A DNA stretch of 64,000 nt from positions 1,674,001 through 1,738,000 of the forward strand of contig OZ253445.1 of the NCBI GenBank assembly GCA_965261165.1. Direction: 5' to 3'. Source of the stretch: SMWN01 sp965261165 (lineage in GTDB: Bacteria; Pseudomonadota; Gammaproteobacteria; Eutrophobiales; Eutrophobiaceae). Both the position numbers and the translations under genes were made by a program. How positions within the stretch are numbered: the stretch's first letter is position 1; each line of letters opens with the position of its first letter. A model generated the notes under the pieces. That model was not told the DNA's origin. It searched no databases and was given only the letters and a program-made list of their open reading frames with translations. Of the stretch, positions 27,743 to 35,734 are shown piece after piece.

Positions 27743-27778
27743 ACCTAAACCGAGCATTGCCTGGTTTAGGTTTATTAT
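27743..27778 (+). terminator. intrinsic terminator after rplQ
   Basis: ACCTAAACC (27743-27751) pairs perfectly with GGTTTAGGT (27763-27771) over an 11-base loop and is followed by TTATT. It lies 24 bp beyond the rplQ stop codon and ends the ribosomal supra-operon. Confidence 0.8.
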
Positions 27779-27851
27779 GAGCAACAGAAAACTAGTGGGT
27801 TTCGGTCGAGTACTGGGCTTTATTGCCGATCATGTGTGACAATTTAATAAT

Positions 27852-29300
27852 ATGAAATCAATTCATAATTTATTCTCTGTAACTCTTGCAACATTGATTC
27901 TTACGGTCAGTTTCAATACGCAAAGCACTGACCTGAATGATTTGCCTAAGACAGTCCAGAGTATCTTCAAAAATTATAAATTACCTGAAGATTCATTGAG
28001 TTTGTACGTCAAGGAGATAGATGCGCAACAGCCTCTAATTGTCTTGAATGGCGATACTCCACGTAGTCCTGCATCAAGCATTAAAATTATTACGACTTTC
28101 GCGGCTCTTGAACTGCTGGGCCCTGCCTATACTTGGCAAACCAGTTTCTACCTAGATGGAATGTTGACTAATGGCACGCTTGATGGGGATTTAATCATGC
28201 AGGGTGGGGGTGACCCATTTCTGGTCAGAGAAGCCTTCTGGCATATCTTATTCACCTTACAGGCAAAAGGCTTGAAACATATCAAAGGTGATTTTCTGAT
28301 TGATGATGGAAATTTTGAAGATGAGATGGGTTCTCCGGGAGATTTCGACAAAAAACCTTATCGGGCGTATAACGTCTTTCCTGACGCTGCACTGGTTAAT
28401 TTCCAGGCACACCAATTTAATTTTGTGCCGAAAAAAGATGGTTTACATATCTATGCTGATCCACCAGCAGCAACGATGAAGATAAACAATAAGGTAAAAT
28501 TAACTAAAGGTCGGTGCCGAGGCAAGTATCGACATCTCAAGCATAATATTTCCCGACAAGGACAGAATACAGTGGTTGCATTTTCAGGAGATTATCCAAG
28601 CTCCTGTGGTCATCAGAATTTGTTGCGCACTATGATTCCAAATGATCAATATGTTTATGGGGTATTTAAATCGCTATGGGAAAATATGGGTGGGACGATT
28701 ACGGGAACGGTCGGTAAGACCAGAATCAATGAAGAGAAGCCTTTCCATGTGGCGACATCAAAACCATTGGGTGAGATTATCACCTATATTAATAAGTATA
28801 GTAATAATGTCATGGCGCGACAGCTGTTATTAACCTTGGGCAAAGAAAAACTGGAGTTCAAAGGCAAGGAAGGTGAGGGAAGTAAAATACTGGGCAGACA
28901 AGCGATTAAAGAATGGTTACTAACTATTGACATACCTGCATCAGAACTGGTTTTGGATAATGGTTCTGGTTTATCACGTAAGACTAGAGTCTCTGCGGTA
29001 ACCATGGGAAAGCTATTGGAGTATGCCTATAATAGTCCTTACCAACCAGAGTTTATGGCATCGCTACCTATGCTGGGTGTTGATGGTACTTTGCGTAAGC
29101 GATTGAAAGGTATTTTTCCTGCAGGAGAAATAAGGATGAAGACTGGTTTGATCAATGGCGTCAGGGCGATGGCAGGTTATGTGCGTAGTGTCAGCGGCAA
29201 GTATTACGTGGCTGTCACTTTACAGAATTTCCATGGGGTTCAGAATGGGATTGGAACGCAGGTGCAGGATGAGGTTTTGAAGTGGCTTTATCGGCAGTAG
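27852..29300 (+). CDS. dacB: D-alanyl-D-alanine carboxypeptidase/endopeptidase (PBP4 family)
   Basis: A periplasmic class C penicillin-binding protein that trims or cleaves peptidoglycan peptides. The 482-residue precursor has a signal peptide (about residues 1-24). The active-site SxxK is S75-S-I-K78 within SPASSIKIITT; the second motif SNN lies in NKYSNNVMARQLL and the third, KTG, in RMKTGLINGVRAMAGY. A large insert between the first two motifs is typical of PBP4. It has its own transcription unit after the ribosomal terminator. Low-molecular-mass PBP4-like enzymes are usually dispensable, so its essentiality cannot be told from sequence. Confidence 0.93.
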   Translation: MKSIHNLFSVTLATLILTVSFNTQSTDLNDLPKTVQSIFKNYKLPEDSLSLYVKEIDAQQPLIVLNGDTPRSPASSIKIITTFAALELLGPAYTWQTSFYLDGMLTNGTLDGDLIMQGGGDPFLVREAFWHILFTLQAKGLKHIKGDFLIDDGNFEDEMGSPGDFDKKPYRAYNVFPDAALVNFQAHQFNFVPKKDGLHIYADPPAATMKINNKVKLTKGRCRGKYRHLKHNISRQGQNTVVAFSGDYPSSCGHQNLLRTMIPNDQYVYGVFKSLWENMGGTITGTVGKTRINEEKPFHVATSKPLGEIITYINKYSNNVMARQLLLTLGKEKLEFKGKEGEGSKILGRQAIKEWLLTIDIPASELVLDNGSGLSRKTRVSAVTMGKLLEYAYNSPYQPEFMASLPMLGVDGTLRKRLKGIFPAGEIRMKTGLINGVRAMAGYVRSVSGKYYVAVTLQNFHGVQNGIGTQVQDEVLKWLYRQ

Positions 29301-29448
29301 GTTTTTTTATATAGGTTTCCGCGTCTATAAGCGGTTTTGCTGTTTCTTTGTATCTAGAGTAACTCTGATATAAGTCTCTTTATCGTCATGCTGGTGAATA
29401 TCAGCATCCAGTAAATAATTTTGTTTTGACCATTGGTAACAACATCCA

Positions 29449-29640
29449 TCATGGCCTTAATCTATCCAGACTTTCAAGTTGTTTTGAATTGTCTTCAGCG
29501 CTTTGCAAGGCAACTTCGGTGAGATCCAGTATCTTGTGAAACAGAAATAATATTACCTCCGGCAAAATAAATTTCTAGGTCTTTCCAGACTATTTTTGCT
29601 GTTTCGAGGGCGATTGATTCTTTTGTGGTCGTCTTACTAT
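29449..29640 (-). pseudogene. decayed DUF2288-like gene
   Basis: Reading the minus strand directly after gatB gives LETAKIVWKDLEIYFAGGN and then, one frame over, LDLTEVALQSAEDNSKQLE, which together resemble the DUF2288 family core. No start codon is present and a frameshift separates the halves, so this is a remnant. A further open minus-strand piece (about 29325-29458, ending DTKKQQNRL) lies beyond it and I do not recognise it. This accounts for most of the 365-bp gap between dacB and gatB, where I see nothing else. Confidence 0.45.
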
Positions 29641-29665
29641 CTCTGCTTGACCTGTTAGCCGATCT

Positions 29666-31111
29666 TCATTTTAATCTTTTTTGCAGCAGTTGGTTGACCT
29701 GTTGAGGGCTGGCTTTGCCTTTGGACTGTTTCATGATCTGTCCGACAAAGAAGCCAATCAATCTATCTTGTTTTTCTCCTGGGGCTTCCTGATATTGTTT
29801 GACTTGATCAGGGTTGCTGGCAATTACATTATCAACCAGTTTCGCTATGATACCTGTGTCAGTAACCTGCTTCAGGCCTTTATTTTCAATGATTTCATCG
29901 GCAGTGCCTTCGCCATTGATCATGGCTTCAAAGACTTGTTTGGCGATTTTGCTAGAGATAGTGTTGTCTTTGATGCGTTTGATCATGCCACCTAACATTT
30001 CAGCACTTACTAAACTTTGGGTAATGTCTGTATTATTTTTATTTAGGATAGATGATAATTCACCCATCACCCAGTTGGCACTTAATTTTGCTTCGCCATC
30101 GGCGGCATTGACTGTCGCTTCAAAATACTCAGCTTGATCACGGCTGGTAGTTAGTACATCACTATCATATTCCGATAGGGCAAACTCTTTGATGAATCTT
30201 TCGCGTTTGGCTGCAGGTAATTCAGGAAGTTCTTTTCTGATCGATTCTATGGTTTCCTGATCGATACAGACGGGCAGTAGATCTGGATCCGGAAAGTAGC
30301 GATAATCGTTGGCTTCTTCCTTGCTGCGCATAACACGTGTTTCATTTTGTTCGGGATCGTATAAACGGGTTTCTTGGGTCACCTTCTCGCCGGATTCTAT
30401 AACATCAATCTGACGTTCAATTTCAAATTCAATGGCCTGTTCGATATATTTAAAAGAATTCAGATTTTTAAGTTCTGTTCGTATGCCTAGCTCTTCCTGT
30501 CCTTTGGGTCGCACAGAGACATTGGCATCACAGCGAAATGAACCTTCCTGCATATTGCCATCACATATCTTTAGATAACGTACGATGGAATGAATTTTTT
30601 TCAGATAGGCAATGGCTTCTTCAGAGGAGCGCATGTCTGGTTCAGAAACAATTTCTATCAGAGGTGTTCCTGCGCGATTAAGATCGATACCAGTGTCATC
30701 AAAGAAACCATCATGCACAGACTTGCCAGCATCCTCTTCCAGATGTGCACGGGTAATGTCAATGATTTTCTTACTGCCATCAGTCAACTGAATTTCAATA
30801 TTTCCTTCGCTAACAATAGGTAGCTCAAATTGACTGATTTGATAACCTTTTGGCAGATCTGGGTAGAAATAATTCTTGCGCACAAAGACTGATTTATCAG
30901 CAATATGGGCATCCACAGCAAGTCCAAATTTGATAGCCATCTCAACGGCTTGTTGGTTGAGGACTGGTAAGACGCCTGGCAGGCCCAGGTCCACGGCACA
31001 AGCCTGAGTATTTGCATCTGCACCATAGGTCGTTGCAGCACCTGAAAAAATCTTGCTCCTAGTGGCGAGTTGGGCATGTATTTCCAGCCCAATAATTGTT
31101 TCCCATTCCAT
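29666..31111 (-). CDS. gatB: Asp-tRNA(Asn)/Glu-tRNA(Gln) amidotransferase subunit B
   Basis: GatB binds misacylated Glu-tRNA(Gln) or Asp-tRNA(Asn), phosphorylates the side chain and transamidates it with ammonia from GatA. The 481-residue protein has WETIIGLEIHAQLATRSKIFSGA, the YFYPDLPKGYQISQ motif, GSFRCDANVSVRP and the C-terminal YqeY-like tRNA-binding domain ending in GKASPQQVNQLLQKRLK. It starts 3 bp after gatA in a gatC-gatA-gatB order transcribed leftward. Presence of GatCAB suggests that Gln-tRNA or Asn-tRNA is made indirectly in this organism. Confidence 0.98.
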   Translation of the reverse strand: MEWETIIGLEIHAQLATRSKIFSGAATTYGADANTQACAVDLGLPGVLPVLNQQAVEMAIKFGLAVDAHIADKSVFVRKNYFYPDLPKGYQISQFELPIVSEGNIEIQLTDGSKKIIDITRAHLEEDAGKSVHDGFFDDTGIDLNRAGTPLIEIVSEPDMRSSEEAIAYLKKIHSIVRYLKICDGNMQEGSFRCDANVSVRPKGQEELGIRTELKNLNSFKYIEQAIEFEIERQIDVIESGEKVTQETRLYDPEQNETRVMRSKEEANDYRYFPDPDLLPVCIDQETIESIRKELPELPAAKRERFIKEFALSEYDSDVLTTSRDQAEYFEATVNAADGEAKLSANWVMGELSSILNKNNTDITQSLVSAEMLGGMIKRIKDNTISSKIAKQVFEAMINGEGTADEIIENKGLKQVTDTGIIAKLVDNVIASNPDQVKQYQEAPGEKQDRLIGFFVGQIMKQSKGKASPQQVNQLLQKRLK

Positions 31112-31114
31112 CTT

Positions 31115-32569
31115 TTATTGGAACCCTTTTGGTGATTTTTGATGCCAATCAGTGGCTTGTTGGAATTGATGCGCAATGTTGAGCAATCTGGATTCAGCGA
31201 AATAATTGCCGATAATTTGCATGCCTACCGGGAGTTCATCAGCAAAACCTGCAGGTAGTGTGATTGCTGGCAGCCCGGCCAAATTGACAGATACCGTGTA
31301 TATATCGGAGAGATACATTGCAACAGGATCATCAATGAATTCATTTAATTTAAAAGCTGCTTGTGGCGCGGTGGGACCAATAATGACATCAACATCTTCA
31401 AGTGCTGTACGAAAATCATCACGTATCAATCGACGAATTTTTTGTGCCTTTAGATAGTAGGCATCGTAATAGCCAGCAGACAAAACATAAGTGCCAGTGA
31501 TGATTCGTCGTTTTACTTCTTTACCAAAACCTTCAGCGCGTGAACGTAGATATAGATCAGTTAAATCTTCAGGACTATCGCAACGATGAGCAAAGCGAAC
31601 GCCGTCAAAACGTGCCAGGTTAGATGAACATTCCGCTGATGCGATCACGTAATATGCTGGAATAGATAATTCTGAATTCGGCAATTCAATTTCTTTAACA
31701 GTTGCACCGAATTTTTCTAATTCTTTAACACCCGCTTGAATCACGGATTCGATGCTGGCATCGAGTTGGTCATCAAAATATTGTTTGGGTAAACCAATCG
31801 TCAGGCCATCAAGGCCTTCATTAAGATTTTTTGTGTAATCTTCAACGGCCTGTTCTGCTGATGTTGAATCAAGTTCATCAAAGCCAGCCATAGCATTTAA
31901 CATGATGGCAGCATCCTCAGCCGTCTGTGTCATCGGGCCTCCTTGATCAAGGCTGGAGGCATAAGCAATCATACCATAGCGTGAAACCCTGCCATAGGTG
32001 GGTTTCAGGCCGGTTACCCCGCATAAAGAGGAGGGTTGACGAATAGAACCACCAGTATCCGTGCCTGTTGCAACCGGGACAAGTTTGGCAGCTACTGCCA
32101 CTGCTGCACCCCCAGAAGAACCACCAGGAACGCGATCTGTATCCCAAGGATTTTTGACCGCACCATAAAAGCTACTCTCGCTTGTTGAGCCCATGGCAAA
32201 TTCATCCATATTGGTTTTGCCTAATGTTACCATTCCTGCTTGGTTCAATTTTTTAACAACAGTTGCATCATAGGGAGCGATGAAATTATCTAACATCTTT
32301 GAACCACAGGAGGTTCTGGTGCCATGTGTACAAAAGATATCTTTATGGGCTAATGGAATACCTGTGAGCGGGCCAGCATTGCCGTCTTGTATTATTTTGT
32401 CTGCTGATTTGGCTTGTTCCGCGGCTGCCTCGGACATCAAACTGATAAAGCAATTTAATTTTGTGTTGTGTGATTCACATCGTGTCAGATAAGACGAGAC
32501 CAGCTCTTTACTGCTAAATTCTTTATTATGTAGTGCGCTTGATAGTTCTTTGACTGTTTTGTTATGCAT
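31115..32569 (-). CDS. gatA: Asp-tRNA(Asn)/Glu-tRNA(Gln) amidotransferase subunit A
   Basis: GatA is the amidase that releases ammonia from glutamine and channels it to GatB. The 484-residue protein belongs to the amidase-signature family: the Ser-cisSer-Lys triad is visible as K76 in GIPLAHKDIF, S151 in PGGSSGGAAVAVA and S175 in TDTGGSIRQP. The spacing matches characterised GatA proteins. It is followed by gatB after 3 bp and preceded by gatC with a 131-bp gap in which I see no gene. Confidence 0.98.
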   Translation of the reverse strand: MHNKTVKELSSALHNKEFSSKELVSSYLTRCESHNTKLNCFISLMSEAAAEQAKSADKIIQDGNAGPLTGIPLAHKDIFCTHGTRTSCGSKMLDNFIAPYDATVVKKLNQAGMVTLGKTNMDEFAMGSTSESSFYGAVKNPWDTDRVPGGSSGGAAVAVAAKLVPVATGTDTGGSIRQPSSLCGVTGLKPTYGRVSRYGMIAYASSLDQGGPMTQTAEDAAIMLNAMAGFDELDSTSAEQAVEDYTKNLNEGLDGLTIGLPKQYFDDQLDASIESVIQAGVKELEKFGATVKEIELPNSELSIPAYYVIASAECSSNLARFDGVRFAHRCDSPEDLTDLYLRSRAEGFGKEVKRRIITGTYVLSAGYYDAYYLKAQKIRRLIRDDFRTALEDVDVIIGPTAPQAAFKLNEFIDDPVAMYLSDIYTVSVNLAGLPAITLPAGFADELPVGMQIIGNYFAESRLLNIAHQFQQATDWHQKSPKGFQ

Positions 32570-32700
32570 TGATATTTTTAAATATAGAAATAAGGTTTTG
32601 TAAATTATATTTTGATCATGCGCTAAACTGAAAAATTTATTGTCGTGCTAATTTAAGCCATGAAATGTATTTAAAGCTTTATTTTATTCTTCGTTTGTTC

Positions 32701-32988
32701 TTACTCAATTACTTTGGGAACAAGGTAATGGCCATTATCTACGGCTGGGGCAATTCTTTGGAAATGTGCTCGTTGATTGGTTTCGGTGACCTTGTCATCC
32801 CTGAGTCTGGCAGCGATCTCCAGCGGGTGGGCGAGCGGCTCAATATTATCTGTATCAATACTATTCATTTTTTCGACCAAATTTAGGATATTGGCCACGT
32901 CATGTATGTAATTGGGGGTATCTTCTTCTGAAATAGAAATACGTGCTAGCCAGGCGATTTTGTCGATATCAGATTTTTCTAGAGACAT
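32701..32988 (-). CDS. gatC: Asp-tRNA(Asn)/Glu-tRNA(Gln) amidotransferase subunit C
   Basis: GatC is the small subunit that wraps around and stabilises the GatA-GatB interface. The 95-residue product begins MSLEKSDIDKIAWLARI and has the conserved DNIEPLAHPLE and LRDDKV segments ending in a FQRIAPAVDNGHYLVPKVIE tail. It is the promoter-proximal gene of gatCAB and is divergent from mreB, with a 276-bp shared upstream region. Confidence 0.97.
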   Translation of the reverse strand: MSLEKSDIDKIAWLARISISEEDTPNYIHDVANILNLVEKMNSIDTDNIEPLAHPLEIAARLRDDKVTETNQRAHFQRIAPAVDNGHYLVPKVIE

Positions 32989-33190
32989 TCAAGCTCCTGT
33001 CATTAATTTGTTGAAAATCAAAAATTTATCACATTCTATCACTTGCTCAAAGCGGTGCTCATTGATACAGTTACCTGATTAAGCGGGAAGTTTCTGTAGG
33101 AACCCAAAATACCCATGAAAATTCAGGAAATGAGTAAAATAGGTGGTTTTAGCTGACCCTACACTAGACGCTGTGATAGCTTGTTTCCGA

Positions 33191-33215
33191 GCGGAGAATA
33201 ACAGGTTTTCTCCGC
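33191..33215. other. hairpin in the gatC-mreB divergent region
   Basis: GCGGAGAA (33191-33198) pairs with TTCTCCGC (33208-33215) over a 9-base loop, about 50 bp before the mreB start. There is no T run. It may be a 5'-UTR structure of the mreB message or an operator-like palindrome. No assured promoter elements could be assigned in 32989-33264. Confidence 0.35.
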
Positions 33216-33264
33216 CGAAACGTGTCATTTTTCAAATAACCATTAAAGTAAATCAAAACTATCC

Positions 33265-34308
33265 ATGAATAGAATCAGAGGCATGTTTTCTAACGATCTC
33301 TCGATCGATTTAGGTACGGCCAACACACTTATTTATGTCCGCGGCAAGGGCATTGTTTTGAATGAGCCTTCTGTCGTTGCTGTGAGGAATGATGGAGGTA
33401 AAATTAATACCAAATCGATTATAGCTATGGGTATTGAGGCTAAAAATATGTTGGGCAGGACGCCTGGACATATCACAGCGATCCGTCCATTGAAGGATGG
33501 CGTGATTGCAGATTTTACGGTGACTGAAAAAATGCTTCAGTATTTTATGCATCGTGCTCATGGCGCAACTATGTTTAAGCCTAGCCCCAGAGTATTGGTG
33601 TGTGTCCCCTGTGGTTCGACACAAGTAGAAAGACGTGCAATACGTGAATCTGCCAGTAGTGCTGGCGCGAGAACAGTACATTTAATTGAAGAACCTATGT
33701 CGGCAGCGATCGGTGCCGGGATGCCAGTGAGTGATGCTAGAGGTTCGATGGTGCTTGATATCGGTGGCGGCACCACCGAAGTTGCAGTGATCTCTTTGAA
33801 TGGAATTGTGTATGCTGATTCAGTGCGTATTGGTGGAGATAGGTTTGATGAAGCTATTATCAATTATATTCGTCGAAACTACGGTAGCCTGATTGGTGAA
33901 TCTACCGCAGAAAAAATTAAACACGAAATAGGCTGCGCTTATCCGGGGAATGAAGTCAAAGAAATGGAGGTTCGTGGTCGCAATCTTGCGGAAGGTGTTC
34001 CACGTAGTTTTACACTAAATAGTAATGAAATACTGGAGGCTTTGCAGGAACCCCTATCAGGGATTGTCGGTGCCGTTAAAAATGCGTTGGAAAAAACACC
34101 ACCTGAGCTTGGTTCTGATGTGGCCGAAGTGGGTCTGGTACTTACGGGCGGCGGTGCGTTGTTGCATGATCTGGACCGGCTCCTTATGGAAGAAACAGGT
34201 CTGCCTGTCATTATCGCAGAAGATCCTTTGACCTGTGTCGCTAGAGGCGGCGGTCGTTACCTTGAGATGATAGAGGAGTACGGTAACGATATCCTGGCTG
34301 TTGAGTAG
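33265..34308 (+). CDS. mreB: rod shape-determining actin homologue MreB
   Basis: MreB forms membrane-associated filaments that position the elongation machinery of the cell wall. The 347-residue sequence has the N-terminal amphipathic start MNRIRGMFSNDLSIDLGTANTLIY, phosphate-1 motif, the LDIGGGTTEVAVISL phosphate-2 loop, GGDRFDEAI and GLVLTGGGALL adenosine-binding motif. It opens the mreBCD-mrdA-rodA cluster. The Shine-Dalgarno site is weak although the protein is normally abundant. Confidence 0.98.
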   Translation: MNRIRGMFSNDLSIDLGTANTLIYVRGKGIVLNEPSVVAVRNDGGKINTKSIIAMGIEAKNMLGRTPGHITAIRPLKDGVIADFTVTEKMLQYFMHRAHGATMFKPSPRVLVCVPCGSTQVERRAIRESASSAGARTVHLIEEPMSAAIGAGMPVSDARGSMVLDIGGGTTEVAVISLNGIVYADSVRIGGDRFDEAIINYIRRNYGSLIGESTAEKIKHEIGCAYPGNEVKEMEVRGRNLAEGVPRSFTLNSNEILEALQEPLSGIVGAVKNALEKTPPELGSDVAEVGLVLTGGGALLHDLDRLLMEETGLPVIIAEDPLTCVARGGGRYLEMIEEYGNDILAVE

Positions 34309-34346
34309 CCCGATTTGATTTTTATTTATTAGGGAGGAGGGAGACG

Positions 34347-35231
34347 ATTAGTACGCTGTTTCTAAAAGGTCCATCCGCCAATATGCGCATTGTTGCGTTC
34401 ATTCTGGCCTCATTGATTATGATGACTGTCGATCATCGACAAGGTCATCTGAGGAAAGTGCGCTCAGCACTTTCAGTCTTTATCTATCCCCTGCAGTATT
34501 TTGCTAATTTGCCTGTTACGGTTATTAATCAGACATCGGAGGCGTTGACAACACGAGCCAGACTGATGGAAGAAAATGCCTCACTGCGTGATGAGCAGCT
34601 AGTGCTCAGCTCAAAAATCCAGAAGTTTGAAATTCTTGAAGCCGAGAATGAGCGTCTCAGAGAAATGCTACAGTCGTCCGAGAGACTTGATGAGCGAGTG
34701 CTCATTGCAGAATTAGTAGCCGTTGATTTACAACCCTTCAGGCATCAGGTCGTGATCAATAAAGGTCAGCGTGAGGGTGTTTATGATGGGCAGCCTATTG
34801 TAGATGCTAACGGTGTAGTAGGGCAGATAGTCCACGTCGGGCCATTCTCAAGTACGGTGCTTTTATTGACTGATCCCATGCACGCAATTCCAGTGCAAAT
34901 CAATCGTAATGGATTAAGAGCGGTTGCCTCAGGTACTGGGCAAAATCATATTTTGCAAATGGAACATCTAACCAATAATGTTGATATCAAGGAGGGTGAT
35001 CTGGTGGTCTCTTCCGGATTGGGGAGTAGATTTCCTGCGGGATACCCTGTGGGTGTTGTGCATAATATCAGCCGTGTTCCAGGAGAACCTTTTATCAAGG
35101 TAACTATTCTACCGAGCGCTCAGCTAGGAAAAAGCCGGGAAGTCCTACTAGTCTGGCCAGAAACGATCTCCAAGTCATTACCAGATGTTGGTTCTACAGT
35201 TGATGATGTCGATAATGCAATAGAACTATGA
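34347..35231 (+). CDS. mreC: rod shape-determining protein MreC (probable ATT start)
   Basis: MreC is a bitopic inner-membrane protein whose periplasmic coiled coil and beta domains activate PBP2-RodA. Family members start with a short cytoplasmic piece containing a GPS motif; here the frame upstream of the first ATG (34383) encodes STLFLKGPSANMRIVAF, so translation must begin earlier. The only codon placed correctly is ATT at 34347, six bases after a perfect AGGAGG (34335-34340), giving 294 residues. TM about residues 14-31; coiled coil about 70-105 (LMEENASLRDEQLV). If ATT is not used, the product would lose its conserved start. Confidence 0.9.
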   Translation: MSTLFLKGPSANMRIVAFILASLIMMTVDHRQGHLRKVRSALSVFIYPLQYFANLPVTVINQTSEALTTRARLMEENASLRDEQLVLSSKIQKFEILEAENERLREMLQSSERLDERVLIAELVAVDLQPFRHQVVINKGQREGVYDGQPIVDANGVVGQIVHVGPFSSTVLLLTDPMHAIPVQINRNGLRAVASGTGQNHILQMEHLTNNVDIKEGDLVVSSGLGSRFPAGYPVGVVHNISRVPGEPFIKVTILPSAQLGKSREVLLVWPETISKSLPDVGSTVDDVDNAIEL

Positions 35232-35716
35232 CACTAGACAAAAACACTGGTGGTTGGATAATATTTACAAGCTTGTTAATTGCATTTCTGTTAACGGCCT
35301 TGCCCTTGCCAGTTTGGGCTGTTCATTGGCGACCTGCCTGGGTTGCGATGGTGCTTATTTATTGGTGTATGGCGCTACCAAACAGGATAGGCATTGGAAT
35401 TGCGTGGTGTCTAGGTTTGTTACTAGATGTGCAACAGGGTGCTTTGCTAGGTCAGAATGCCTTAGGCTTGGCATTGATCGCTTATTTTGTAATTCAGATT
35501 CACAAACGTTTTCGTATCCTCCCTCCAGCTCAACAATCCTGCCTGATTGGTTTCATGATTATATTTTATCTACTCATTTCTTCATGGGTAAGGGGAATTA
35601 TGGGAGTAGCACCTCAGGCCTGGACGTATTGGTTGTCCGCATTAAGTAGTATGGTTTTGTGGCCCTGGTTGTTTGTTATCCTCAGAGGCATACGTCGACA
35701 ATATCACGTAAGCTGA
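35228..35716 (+). CDS. mreD: rod shape-determining protein MreD
   Basis: MreD is a small polytopic inner-membrane protein of the elongasome. The 162-residue protein has about five hydrophobic segments and the family-like LPLPVWAVHWRPAWVAMVLIYW and GLLLDVQQGALLGQNALGLALIAYF stretches. Its ATG at 35228 overlaps the mreC stop codon by 4 bp (ATGA), showing translational coupling. mrdA follows after 18 bp. Confidence 0.95.
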   Translation: MTLDKNTGGWIIFTSLLIAFLLTALPLPVWAVHWRPAWVAMVLIYWCMALPNRIGIGIAWCLGLLLDVQQGALLGQNALGLALIAYFVIQIHKRFRILPPAQQSCLIGFMIIFYLLISSWVRGIMGVAPQAWTYWLSALSSMVLWPWLFVILRGIRRQYHVS

Positions 35717-35734
35717 TAGAAATTCTTATCAGCT

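Noticed and set aside
33191..33215. A riboswitch before mreB
   Set aside because: Only one simple hairpin is visible; there is no conserved aptamer pattern or terminator switch.
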